In this document: in pieces, positions 43,810 to 51,982 of the stretch | How positions within the stretch are numbered: position 1 is the first letter of the stretch | Layout of the letters: every line of letters starts with the position of its first letter | Assembly: GCA_021800795.1 (NCBI GenBank) | Contig: JAJYYO010000001.1 | Location: 1-64,000, forward strand | Direction of reading: 5' to 3' | DNA: 64,000 bases | From: Pseudomonadota bacterium | GTDB taxonomy: Bacteria; Pseudomonadota; Gammaproteobacteria; Burkholderiales; Gallionellaceae | Program-made: the position numbers and the translations under genes | Notes under the pieces: model-generated | Databases searched by the model: none | Seen by the model: the letters and a program-made list of their open reading frames with translations, nothing else | Told to the model about the DNA's origin: nothing

Positions 43810-45597
43810 TCAATAGCCCAATGCGCGGGCAGTCTGATAAAAAACGAAACTGACCAGCCAGGCCAGTGCCAGTGACCAGCCCAGGGAAAACAGGGTGAAG
43901 CCGGTGCTTTTCGATTCGCTCTTCAGGGTGGCGATGGCGGACAGGCAGGGCGTATAGATCAGGGTGAACAGCATGAAGCTGTAGGCCTGCACCCAGTCCA
44001 GTTGGTGGGCCAGGGCTCCGCTCAGTGAAGGGCCGGTGAGTCCGTAGATCACCGAGAGCGAACCGATGACGATTTCCTTGGCGACGAAACCGAAAATCAG
44101 CGCAATGGTGAGCTGTTCGTCGATGCCTATCGGTGCGAAGATGGGATGAAGCAGGCGGCCTATCATGCCTGACAGCGTGTCAGCACTGGCGGGCGCCGCC
44201 GAGAAGGGCAGGTGAGTGAGCAGCCAGACCAGTACCACCCCCGCGATGATGAAGGTGCTGGCTCGGCGCAGAAAGTGTCTGACTTCCAGCCAGCCGCGCA
44301 ATACCATCTGGCGCAGGGTAGGGAAGCGGTAGGGGGGGAGCTCCAGCACGAAAGGTTCGCTGTTGGCAAACTGACCCTTGAACAGCAGCGCGGTGAGGAT
44401 GGCGGCGGCGAAGCTGAACAGGTACAGGCTGAACAGCACCATGGGGGCTGCATGGGCTGAAAACAGTGCGGCGGTGATGAAGACAAATACCTGTAAGCGC
44501 GCCGAACATAAGGAAAACGGGATCACCAGCATGGTCAGCAGCCGCATTGCGCGCGAGCGCATCACGCGGGTTCCCATCAGTGCGGGCACATTGCAGCCGA
44601 AGCCCATCAGGAGCATCACGAAACCGCGTCCGTCCAGACCCATTTTGGCCATCAGTGCGTCCATCAGAAAAGCCGCGCGCGACAGGTAGCCGCTGTCTTC
44701 CACGATGGCCATCAGCAGAAAGAACAGCACGATGACCGGCACGAACGCCGCAACGGTCGCCACGCCGTTGTAGATGCCGTCCAGCAGCAGGCCCTGCAAT
44801 GCCTGCGGCAGGCTGCCGAGCAAAGGCGTCAGGGCGCTTTCGCGTAGCCAGGCGAGGCCTGTGGCGATGCCGGTTTGCAGGGGCTGGCTGAAGAAAAAGA
44901 TGCCCTGAAACAGCAGATACATGACGCCGAAAAAAATCGGCAGACCGAGCCAGGGGTGCAGCATCACGCGGTCGAGTTTTTCGGTGAGATTTTCCGGCAG
45001 ACGGGCCGGAATCTGCACCGCGTGTTTCATCACGCGCGCCATCTCGACCTCGATGTGCTCGTCCTGTTCCAGCTGAGTGCGCAAATTTTCCGCCATGCCG
45101 GGAGTAGGGTAGCGCAGGGCGCGGGTGACGGCCTGCAAGGCCTCCTGATAGCCTGTCCCATATTTGCCGCTGATCAGGAAGATGGGCATGCCGAGCAGTT
45201 CCGACATTTTTTTGCTGTCTATGCTGATGCCGTATTTTCTGGCTTCGTCGTTCATGTTGAGCAGCACCACGCTGTTCATGTTGAGCTGTTTGACTTGCAG
45301 CAACAGGCTCATCTGGCGTTCGATCTGCGTGGCGTTGAGTATGATCAGTGCGAGATCGGGGACGTTGTCGTGCAGGAAATGGCGCACCACCTGTTCGTCG
45401 TCGGAAAAGCCGTGCAGGTCATAGATGCCCGGCAGGTCGATGATTTCAACCATGTCGGCGCCCAGCAGGATTTTGCCGCTGAGCAATTCGACCGTGATGC
45501 CTGGCCAGTTGCCCACCCGTGCAGCACCGCCCGTCATGCGGTTGAACAGCGTGGACTTTCCGGTGTTGGGCATGCCCAGTAAGGCGACGCGTTTCAT
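43810..45597 (-). CDS. feoB: ferrous iron transporter FeoB
   Basis: 595-aa Fe(II) uptake permease. N-terminal G domain: G1 GMPNTGKST (usually GNPNSGKT), G3 DLPGIYDL and G4-like LNMND. A GDI-like region precedes eight or so transmembrane helices with two gate regions (LMGFGCNVPALMGTR and FVAKEIVIGSLSVIYG). It is shorter than the 750-aa enterobacterial form because it lacks extended loops and FeoC-type ends. The start overlaps feoA by 4 bp. It fits an iron-centred lifestyle but does not prove it. Confidence 0.95.
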   Translation of the reverse strand: MKRVALLGMPNTGKSTLFNRMTGGAARVGNWPGITVELLSGKILLGADMVEIIDLPGIYDLHGFSDDEQVVRHFLHDNVPDLALIILNATQIERQMSLLLQVKQLNMNSVVLLNMNDEARKYGISIDSKKMSELLGMPIFLISGKYGTGYQEALQAVTRALRYPTPGMAENLRTQLEQDEHIEVEMARVMKHAVQIPARLPENLTEKLDRVMLHPWLGLPIFFGVMYLLFQGIFFFSQPLQTGIATGLAWLRESALTPLLGSLPQALQGLLLDGIYNGVATVAAFVPVIVLFFLLMAIVEDSGYLSRAAFLMDALMAKMGLDGRGFVMLLMGFGCNVPALMGTRVMRSRAMRLLTMLVIPFSLCSARLQVFVFITAALFSAHAAPMVLFSLYLFSFAAAILTALLFKGQFANSEPFVLELPPYRFPTLRQMVLRGWLEVRHFLRRASTFIIAGVVLVWLLTHLPFSAAPASADTLSGMIGRLLHPIFAPIGIDEQLTIALIFGFVAKEIVIGSLSVIYGLTGPSLSGALAHQLDWVQAYSFMLFTLIYTPCLSAIATLKSESKSTGFTLFSLGWSLALAWLVSFVFYQTARALGY

Positions 45598-45827
45598 GGT
45601 TTGCGCACCCTTATTTTAGCGGCCTCATTGCGGCGCAACAAAATGTCTGTGGTGCCGATGCGCACTTGCAGCGGCCCGGAGAAGCTGGCTTTTCTGATCA
45701 GTTCAACTTGTCTGTCGGTGCGAAACCCCAAGGCGAGCAGGCGTTGATGCAATGCTTCTTCGGCATGTATCGATACGATCGTGGCGGTGTCGCCCGTATG
45801 CAGTGCGGCGAGTGTGGTGGCTGGCAT
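45594..45827 (-). CDS. feoA: ferrous iron transport protein FeoA
   Basis: 77-aa SH3-like protein needed for FeoB function: LAALHTGDTATIVSIHAEEALHQRLLALGF and RIGTTDILLRRNEAAKIRV. I start at the ATG giving MPATTLAALHTG; an in-frame ATG ten codons upstream (45857) is an alternative, and neither has a clear RBS. It overlaps feoB by 4 bp (ATGA), so the two are coupled. Confidence 0.9.
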   Translation of the reverse strand: MPATTLAALHTGDTATIVSIHAEEALHQRLLALGFRTDRQVELIRKASFSGPLQVRIGTTDILLRRNEAAKIRVRKP

Positions 45828-45920
45828 GAAAAGGCAATAAGTCAACAATAGCCTCATTATTCCACAGCCATCCTGTATTTGTCGCGCAAGGATTCGCGCC
45901 GGGTATCATCCATGCGAGTA

Positions 45921-45967
45921 GCTAGGTCGGATTTTAACCCGACAAGTCGGGATGAATCCCGACCTAC
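45921..45967. repeat. REP-type double hairpin
   Basis: TAGGTCGG...CCGACCTA outer arms (45923 and 45966) enclose a second dyad, CCCGACaaGTCGGG (45938-45951). The sequence is of the widespread TAGGTCGGATT-type intergenic repeat. It lies between feoA and dapA, which diverge. Confidence 0.7.
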
Positions 45968-46044
45968 GAAAACCCTTTTTGATTCAGGATTACCCTGTTT
46001 AGGTTAGAATGTCGACTTTGCTTGTTATGAAAACGAGAGTCAAA

Positions 46045-46929
46045 ATGATCAAGGGCAGTCTAGTCGCAATCGTTACCCCCATGTTTGAGGATGGCAGTCT
46101 GGACTTGCCGTCTTTTCGCGCGTTGATTGATTTTCACGTCGAGCAGGGCACGGATGGCATCGTGGTGGTGGGCACTACAGGTGAATCGCCTACGGTAGAT
46201 CTGATGGAACATGAGTTGCTGATCGCCGAAGCGGTGAAACATTCGGCCGGCAGGATTTCGATTATTGCCGGTACAGGTGCGAATTCGACCAAAGAGGCGA
46301 TTGAACTGGCATTATTTTCGCAGCGCGCAGGGGCCGATGCTTCGCTTTCCGTGGTGCCTTATTACAACAAGCCGACTCAGGAAGGCCTGTATCTGCATTT
46401 CAAGGCCATCGCCGAGGCGGTGGATATGCCGCATATCCTGTACAACGTACCCGGGCGCACCGTGGCGGACATGAGCAACGATACGGTGCTGCGCCTGGCG
46501 CAAATTCCGAACATCGTCGGCATCAAGGATGCGACGGGCGACATTGGCAGGGGAAGTGATCTGTTGCAACGAGCTCCCCGGGATTTTGCGGTATACAGCG
46601 GTGACGATGTCAGTACCCTGGCGCTGCTGCTGCTGGGGGCGCAGGGCACAATTTCCGTCACTGCCAATGTCGCGCCCCGGCTGATGCATGAAATGTGCAT
46701 GGCGGCACTGGATGGCGACGTGGTGCGTGCGCGCGAAATCAATTTCCGCCTGTTGGGCCTGCATCGCAATCTGTTCGTCGAAGCCAACCCGATTCCGGTG
46801 AAGTGGGCGGTGGCGCGCATGGGGCTGATGAAGAATACCTTGCGTCTGCCGCTGACCCCGTTGTCACCGACAGCTTACGGCTTAGTCGAGCAGGCTATGC
46901 TTGAGGCTGGCGTACTTACACATCATTGA
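46045..46929 (+). CDS. dapA: 4-hydroxy-tetrahydrodipicolinate synthase
   Basis: 294 aa from ATG 46045 ([13 protein letters not shown]), the family start. It condenses pyruvate with aspartate semialdehyde in lysine/DAP synthesis. Motifs: [28 protein letters not shown] (catalytic Tyr) and Schiff-base Lys in GIKDATGD. It is full length. The start of bamC lies within or just after its end, the same dapA-bamC linkage as in E. coli. Confidence 0.97.
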   Translation: MIKGSLVAIVTPMFEDGSLDLPSFRALIDFHVEQGTDGIVVVGTTGESPTVDLMEHELLIAEAVKHSAGRISIIAGTGANSTKEAIELALFSQRAGADASLSVVPYYNKPTQEGLYLHFKAIAEAVDMPHILYNVPGRTVADMSNDTVLRLAQIPNIVGIKDATGDIGRGSDLLQRAPRDFAVYSGDDVSTLALLLLGAQGTISVTANVAPRLMHEMCMAALDGDVVRAREINFRLLGLHRNLFVEANPIPVKWAVARMGLMKNTLRLPLTPLSPTAYGLVEQAMLEAGVLTHH

Positions 46930-46943
46930 GTCGAGGAAAGAAT

Positions 46944-48065
46944 ATGAAAGTTTCGCAAACCGGTATTGTTAGTGTCGTGATGATTTCGCTGGCAGGTTGT
47001 AGCGCAATGGGGCTGGGTAATAAGCGTATCGATTATGGCTCCGCTGCCGAACAAGTGCCGTCGCTGGAAGTGCCGCCTGAATTGAGCACGCCGCAGACGG
47101 ATGATCGCTATAAGGTGCCCGGTGCAGAGGACGAATCAGTCGCAACTTATTCCGCTTACACTAAAAAGGAGACTGCACCTGCGCTTTCGCCTTCGCCTTC
47201 GCCTCGAAGTGTTGCGGCAAAGGCGGCGGTATTGCCGGTCATCAAGGGGGTGAGTCTGGAACGCAATGGCACCCAACGCTGGCTGAAGGTGGATGACACG
47301 GCAGAAAATGTCTGGCCTGTGGTCAAATCATTTTTACATGAAGCGGGTTTGAACATTCAGAGCGAAGATCAGGCCGCAGGTATCATCGAAACGGAATGGG
47401 CCGAGAGTCGTTCCAGGAATTCGAAAGATAGCGGTGTTCTCAGCAAACTGTTTGACAATATTCTTTCGACCGGTGAGCGCGATCGGTATCGCATTCGCCT
47501 GGAACGTTCCAAAGATGGCGCGAGCACTGAAATTTACATTACCCATTACGGCAAGGAGGAAGTGCTGGATACGAGCGGGAACACGACCAACTGGCAGTCG
47601 CGCCCGAATGATCCAGAGCTGGAAGCGGAATTGCTGCAACGTCTGATGGTGCGCCTTGGCGTCAGCCCGGCACAGGCTGTCGCTGCCGTTGCACCGGGCG
47701 GGACGGTAACTGCGGGCGCAGCGAATCTGCTGCAGGCAGCCGATGGCAGCAGTGTCATTGTGATCAATGATGCGTTTGACAGGAGTTGGCGCAGAGTCGG
47801 GCTGGCGATTGAGCGTGCGGGCTTCGTTGTGGAAGACAAGGATCGCGAAAAGGGTATCTACTTCCTCGGCACGGTCAAGGTGGAAAAGAGCTGGTATGAA
47901 AAGCTGGAGTTCTGGAAAAGCGAAGAAAATACCGATGTGCATTATCGCGTGAATGTCAAGGATGACGGCGCTTCGTGCGAGGTTTCCGTGACCGATCAGA
48001 ATGGCGCAGGCAGCGATGTCAGCCGTCAGAAGCTTGAGGCTATTTACAAGAACATCAATCAATAA
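46944..48065 (+). CDS. bamC: outer membrane protein assembly factor BamC
   Basis: 373-aa lipoprotein (lipobox SLAGC at about residue 19), part of the BAM complex that inserts outer-membrane proteins. An unstructured Pro-rich N-terminal region (SLEVPPELSTPQTDDRYKVPG) contacts BamD. Two helix-grip domains follow (about 110-225 and 255-370). The start is ATG 46944 with GAGGAAAG upstream. Given the large outer-membrane exporters in this window, BAM is functionally relevant. Confidence 0.92.
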   Translation: MKVSQTGIVSVVMISLAGCSAMGLGNKRIDYGSAAEQVPSLEVPPELSTPQTDDRYKVPGAEDESVATYSAYTKKETAPALSPSPSPRSVAAKAAVLPVIKGVSLERNGTQRWLKVDDTAENVWPVVKSFLHEAGLNIQSEDQAAGIIETEWAESRSRNSKDSGVLSKLFDNILSTGERDRYRIRLERSKDGASTEIYITHYGKEEVLDTSGNTTNWQSRPNDPELEAELLQRLMVRLGVSPAQAVAAVAPGGTVTAGAANLLQAADGSSVIVINDAFDRSWRRVGLAIERAGFVVEDKDREKGIYFLGTVKVEKSWYEKLEFWKSEENTDVHYRVNVKDDGASCEVSVTDQNGAGSDVSRQKLEAIYKNINQ

Positions 48066-48198
48066 CGTTGATTGCATCCTGAGTAACCGACATGGCGCAA
48101 GCTCCACCCCTGAGCATGCAATGTTTTTCGCAGGCCTGCCTGCCGCAGGCAGGGATATTGCCCTTGGGCCATAACTCGCAAAGTGCTTGCGCCGGTCG

Positions 48199-48268
48199 GT
48201 TCCCTCACTCAAACCCTCTCCCGGGGGGAGAGGGGACGAACGAATCGCTACGCGAGTTTCACGTTAAA
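48199..48268. repeat. dispersed REP-like element, copy 2
   Basis: It contains TTCCCTCACTCAAACCCTCTCCC, a CCCTCTCCC/GGGAGAGGG hairpin at 48214-48234, and AACGAATCGCTACGCGAG leading to TTTCACGTTAAA. It matches the element at 30635-30700 in opposite orientation. A separate CCTGCCTG-CCG-CAGGCAGG stem lies just upstream near 48137. Confidence 0.7.
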
Positions 48269-48306
48269 CCATTAGGCCGCCGCAGTTTGGTAATCAAGAT
48301 GTGATA

Positions 48307-49074
48307 ATGAGGTTCGCATCGTTGGGCAGCGGCAGCGAAGGCAATGCGCTGCTGGTGTGTGTGGGGAAAACCTGCGTGTTGCTGGATTGCGGTTTTGGCC
48401 TCAAGGACAGCATCGAGCGTCTGGCGCGTCTGGGTGTCGCGCCTGAGCAACTGAGCGGCATCGTGGTGACTCACGAGCATGGGGATCACGTCGGTGGTGT
48501 GGCGCGACTTGCGCGCAAATTCAAGCTGCCGGTCTGGCTGACTCACGGCACACTGCGCAGTCAATCCAAAGCCTTTGCGGGCATTGCCGAACTTCATGAA
48601 ATTGATCCGCATCAGGCGTTCGCCATAGGCAATATACAGATACACCCTTATCCGGTGCCGCACGATGCGACCGAGCCGGTGCAGTTTGTGTTCGGGGACG
48701 GTGCGAGGCGGCTGGGCGTGTTGACCGATGTCGGTTGCAGTACGCCGCATATCGAAGCGATGCTGAGCGGCTGCGATGCACTGGTGCTGGAGAGCAACCA
48801 CGACAGCGCAATGCTGATGAATGGCGATTATCCCTACAGCTTAAAGTTGCGCGTGGGCGGGCGTCTGGGGCATCTGAGCAATCAGGAGTCGGCAGGCCTG
48901 CTGTCCAGTCTGGATACAAGCCGTTTGCAGCATCTGGTCGCCGCACATCTGAGTTGCAGAAACAATACCCCTGAACTTGCGGTCAAGGCGCTGGGCGACG
49001 TGATGAATTGCAAGGCAAGCTGGGTGGGTGTGGCAACGCAACTGGAGGGCTTTGACTGGCGGGAAATAGTGTAA
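48307..49074 (+). CDS. MBL-fold metallohydrolase (YycJ/WalJ-like)
   Basis: 255 aa from ATG 48307 (MRFASLGSGSEGNALLV); GTG 48301 is an alternative. The metal-binding motif THEHGDH lies near residue 58, with later ligands in LTDVG and LESNHD and a C-terminal AAHLSCRNNTPELA. The SGSxGN start is typical of the YycJ subgroup, proposed to act as a 5'-3' exonuclease or a cell-wall/DNA repair factor. It probably runs downstream of bamC but 240 bp apart. Confidence 0.88.
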   Translation: MRFASLGSGSEGNALLVCVGKTCVLLDCGFGLKDSIERLARLGVAPEQLSGIVVTHEHGDHVGGVARLARKFKLPVWLTHGTLRSQSKAFAGIAELHEIDPHQAFAIGNIQIHPYPVPHDATEPVQFVFGDGARRLGVLTDVGCSTPHIEAMLSGCDALVLESNHDSAMLMNGDYPYSLKLRVGGRLGHLSNQESAGLLSSLDTSRLQHLVAAHLSCRNNTPELAVKALGDVMNCKASWVGVATQLEGFDWREIV

Positions 49075-49076
49075 TG

Positions 49077-49122
49077 CAGGATTGAGGACTGAGGACTGAG
49101 GATTGAGGATTGAGGATTGAGG
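49077..49122 (+). repeat. GAGGATT/GAGGACT heptamer tract
   Basis: Six consecutive 7-bp units (two GAGGACT, then GAGGATT copies) lie immediately after the MBL-fold gene. They belong to the same family as 29476 and 33446. The tract runs up to the bidirectional terminator at 49127. Confidence 0.8.
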
Positions 49123-49126
49123 AAAT

Positions 49127-49154
49127 AAAAAAGCCGACTTGCGTCGGCTTTTTT
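49127..49154. terminator. bidirectional rho-independent terminator
   Basis: AAAAAAGCCGAC (49127-49138), a 4-nt loop TTGC, and GTCGGCTTTTTT (49143-49154). This is a perfect 12-bp symmetrical stem giving a T tract on both strands, between the convergent MBL-fold gene and the Ala-rich lipoprotein gene. Confidence 0.9.
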
Positions 49155-49172
49155 ATCGCAGGAAGCTTAAGC

Positions 49173-49397
49173 TTACTTGGCGGCTGGAGCAGCGTCAGCA
49201 GCTGGTGCAGCTGGAGCGGCAGAAGCAGCGTCAGCGGCTGGAGCAGCAGCAGAAGCTGCTTCAGCAGCTGGTGCAGCAGGAGCCGCTGGTGCTTCAGCAG
49301 CTGGAGCCGCTGGAGCAGCTGGAGTTTCAGCAGCTTTTTCGCCGCAAGCAGTCAAAGCAAGAGCCAACAGAGCAGCAACAAGAGCGGATAATTTCAT
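49173..49397 (-). CDS. Ala/Pro-rich small lipoprotein, 74 aa
   Basis: The signal peptide with lipobox (LALALTAC) is followed by GEKAAETPAAPAAPAAEAP-type low-complexity repeats of Ala, Pro, Glu, Asp and Ser. An RBS (CAAGGAAACTGACC) precedes the ATG and a strong terminator follows. The DNA is a GCAGC/GGAGC-type repeat prone to length change. Such proteins are abundant small envelope spacers; the precise function is unknown. Confidence 0.75.
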   Translation of the reverse strand: MKLSALVAALLALALTACGEKAAETPAAPAAPAAEAPAAPAAPAAEAASAAAPAADAASAAPAAPAADAAPAAK

Positions 49398-49518
49398 GGT
49401 CAGTTTCCTTGAGTTTATTGATAAAGTAAAATTTTGCTCGACTTGACCTTCGCAGTCAAAGTCAAAGTCGCCGCATTTTACCAGTAAATCGGAAAAAATC
49501 TAGTGGCATGCTGGTTTT

Positions 49519-50004
49519 TTATAGGCCCAGCTTGCCTGTGGACACGCCGGTGCGAGAATCCGCCCACATTTCCAGGTAAAGTGATGCCAGCGGACGCGCG
49601 TATTTCGGGTCATTGATTGCCAGCAGGCCACGCGGGTCATCAAAGTGATAACGACGCACGTAATGTGTATGGTCCGCAACGCAAAAAGGTGCAGTGCAGT
49701 GCAGAGTTCTGGTCCGATGGATGAACAGGCGGTCGTCGAATTGGCGCAGCAGCATGCTCATGCGCGGGCATCGGGTGGACAGGTAGTGCGTGTCGTGCGC
49801 CAGCACGAGCAGACGATTGGCCGGGTTGTCGAGCAGGAAGCGGCGCAATGTTTCGTAACGCAACTCGCTGTTGAATCCCAGCTCATCATAGTCTTTTTCA
49901 AACAGGTACAAATTGCGTTTTGCCAGTGCGCACACGGTATCGAGCGCGGCGGTATAATCCGCAAAGCTTTCCAGATGGGTGTGTTGCAGTGTGTCATCCG
50001 GCAT
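49519..50004 (-). CDS. conserved hypothetical protein (DUF7931-like)
   Basis: 161 aa from ATG 50004 (MPDDTLQHTHLESFADYTAALD), preceded by CAGGAGAAAACA. The sequence FEKDYDELGFNSELRYETLRRFLLDNPANRLLVLAHD and HYVRRYHFDDPRGLLAINDP is that of a soluble protein conserved in betaproteobacteria next to roxA-like genes. It looks PLD-like in places but lacks an HKD motif. The function is unknown. Confidence 0.75.
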   Translation of the reverse strand: MPDDTLQHTHLESFADYTAALDTVCALAKRNLYLFEKDYDELGFNSELRYETLRRFLLDNPANRLLVLAHDTHYLSTRCPRMSMLLRQFDDRLFIHRTRTLHCTAPFCVADHTHYVRRYHFDDPRGLLAINDPKYARPLASLYLEMWADSRTGVSTGKLGL

Positions 50005-50020
50005 TGTTTTCTCCTGAAAT

Positions 50021-51145
50021 TCAGGGGGTGTTGAGGTAGCCGTCCTGATACCACTGGTAGAGCAGGGCAATCAATTCAGTTGAACAGGTTTTCAGCGCGG
50101 GCAGTGCGCGGTTATCCGCCAGTTCGCGCAACAGCTCATAGTCCTGGTCGACGGCATGGGTTGCTTCGCCATTCATAAAAATGGTATTGACATGACATAG
50201 CATCTGGCTTTTCAGGCTGAGCGCCACGCCCTTATTCTGAATTTCCTTGCTGAATTTGGCCAGACCAAGCGGATGTCCGGGCGCGTCGAAATAGATATGG
50301 GGCTTGGGCTCGCTCAAATAACAGCCCAGAAAATTCGCGATATCGTCCGCATCCCATCTCACCTGTTCAATGGCTTTTTCGACCTGCTTCAGCATGTCGG
50401 GGCAGATTTCGGAAGGGTGTTTTTGAGTTTTCAGATCGGGATCGGCATACATGCCTTCCACGCAGATACGATCCTGCAAATAAACCAGAAACTGTTCGGC
50501 CAGCTCCTGATATGCAGGCGTGCGGAAACCGATGGAATAGGTCATGCAGTCGTCTTCTGCGATGCCGTTGTGCGCACAGTGAGGGGGCAGGTACAGCATG
50601 TCGCCCGGAGCCAATACCCACTCCTGTTCTACCCTGAAGTCCTTCAGGATGCGCAGCGGCGCATCTTCGATCAGCGTGCGGTCGGCCTGAGTGGAGATTT
50701 GCCAGCGGCGGTGTCCCATGCCCTGCAGCAGGAATACATCGTAGGAATCGAAGTGAGGGCCTACGCCGCCGCCGCAGGGGGCGTAGCTGACCATCAGGTC
50801 ATCCAGGCGTGCATGTGGAATGAAGTTAAACTGCTTAAGTAATTCCGCAGCACTCGGCAGATGATGGTTTACCCCCTGCACCAGCACCGTCCACTGTGCC
50901 TTGCTCAGACCTTTGAAGTCTTTCGCCGTGAAGGGTGATTGTTGCAGCTCGAAGCGGCCGCGTCGCTGAGTCACCAGTCGCGCTTGTGCATCTTCAGTGC
51001 AGGCCAGTGCCGTCAGCTGCTGTGGTGTCAGCAGTCCTGTAAAGTTTGGCAGGGCGCCGCGTATCAGCAGCGGTTTTTTTTGCCAGTAGTCGCGCAAAAA
51101 TGCTTCGATGCCGAGATAGCCCAGCGGAGTGGATAGACTTTTCAT
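50021..51145 (-). CDS. roxA: cupin/JmjC-type ribosomal protein L16 arginine 3-hydroxylase
   Basis: 374-aa 2-oxoglutarate/Fe(II) oxygenase of the YcfD/RoxA family, which hydroxylates an arginine of ribosomal protein L16. The iron-binding HxD is HFD (131-133) in GVGPHFDSYDVFLLQ. The distal His lies in YLPPHCAHNG (about 189-192). The C-terminal winged-helix-like domain is present. The length is normal. Its 3' end is followed 16 bp later by the DUF7931-like gene, so they share a transcript. Confidence 0.9.
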   Translation of the reverse strand: MKSLSTPLGYLGIEAFLRDYWQKKPLLIRGALPNFTGLLTPQQLTALACTEDAQARLVTQRRGRFELQQSPFTAKDFKGLSKAQWTVLVQGVNHHLPSAAELLKQFNFIPHARLDDLMVSYAPCGGGVGPHFDSYDVFLLQGMGHRRWQISTQADRTLIEDAPLRILKDFRVEQEWVLAPGDMLYLPPHCAHNGIAEDDCMTYSIGFRTPAYQELAEQFLVYLQDRICVEGMYADPDLKTQKHPSEICPDMLKQVEKAIEQVRWDADDIANFLGCYLSEPKPHIYFDAPGHPLGLAKFSKEIQNKGVALSLKSQMLCHVNTIFMNGEATHAVDQDYELLRELADNRALPALKTCSTELIALLYQWYQDGYLNTP

Positions 51146-51402
51146 GGGCTGTATTATAGTCGTGTCAAGTTCTGCAAGGGTTAAGTTTACATTTTAAAGT
51201 TTCGTTTTTTGCGCGCTTCCCCGGATCAAGTTGCGGCTGCCGCTCCGGAAGCGTCATGGAAGCGCGGGTTGCAAAAAATGATTAGCTGGCGGCCCTCAAT
51301 GCGTTTAAAATGCTGCGAGGATTTTGTTGATCCGGCGTTGAATCGGGCGGGTATTCAGGTTGCGACAGGCACAAATTTTTTATATTTTATGAGGGAAGTC
51401 AA

Positions 51403-51894
51403 ATGAAGATCGAAAAAAACTCGGTGGTATCGCTGCGCTACGAATTGATCAATGCCGAAGGCAATGGTGAAATACTCGAAAAAGTCGAAGATCCGATCAG
51501 CTACCTGCACGGCGGATACGACGGCATCTTTCCGCTGGTTGAAGAGGCGCTGCACGGCAAGCGTATCGGCGATACATGCAGCGTCACCCTGCAACCGGAT
51601 GATGCCTTTGGTGAGTATGAGCATGAGCTGGTTGAAGTCGAAGCGCGCAGCGCTTTCCCTGCCGATGTTGCCGTCGGCATGCAGTTCGAGGGTGCGCCCG
51701 AAGAGTCGGATGACGAAGATTTCATCCTGTACACGGTTGTGGAAGTGAACGACGACGAAGTTACGGTGGACGGCAATCATCCGCTGGCCGGCAAAACCGT
51801 GACCTTTAACTGTACGGTAACCGGCGTGCGTCAGGCGAGCGAAGAAGAGCTGGAACACGGGCATGTGCATGACGAAGGCGGTCACCTGCACTAA
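51403..51894 (+). CDS. slyD: FKBP-type peptidyl-prolyl isomerase SlyD
   Basis: 163 aa: FKBP domain split by the insert-in-flap chaperone domain (LQPDDAFGEYEHELVEVEARSAFP), then a short His-rich tail (HGHVHDEGGHLH) that can bind Ni or other metals. GAGGGAAGTCAA precedes the ATG. SlyD folds proteins and assists hydrogenase nickel insertion elsewhere; the tail here is shorter than in E. coli. Confidence 0.95.
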   Translation: MKIEKNSVVSLRYELINAEGNGEILEKVEDPISYLHGGYDGIFPLVEEALHGKRIGDTCSVTLQPDDAFGEYEHELVEVEARSAFPADVAVGMQFEGAPEESDDEDFILYTVVEVNDDEVTVDGNHPLAGKTVTFNCTVTGVRQASEEELEHGHVHDEGGHLH

Positions 51895-51898
51895 CAGA

Positions 51899-51940
51899 CT
51901 GTCGGGCTTCTTTCGTTGGCGCCAAAGAAGCCCGGCAACT
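51899..51940 (+). terminator. strong hairpin after slyD
   Basis: CGGGCTTCTTT (51903-51913) pairs perfectly with AAAGAAGCCCG (51924-51934), and the loop itself contains the palindrome TTGGCGCCAA. It has no T tract. The left side, CTGTCGGGCTTCTTTCG, differs by one base from the inverted-repeat end of the MITE-like element at 18562, so it may be repeat-derived. Confidence 0.5.
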
Positions 51941-51982
51941 TGTCAGGCTGCGCGTAACAGGTTTGCTATGTAACAACATGTT

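Noticed and set aside
49110-49446. Plus-strand Ser/Trp- or Ala-rich ORFs over the small lipoprotein
   Set aside because: They are antisense readings of the Ala/Pro codon repeat; the minus-strand frame has lipobox, RBS and terminator.
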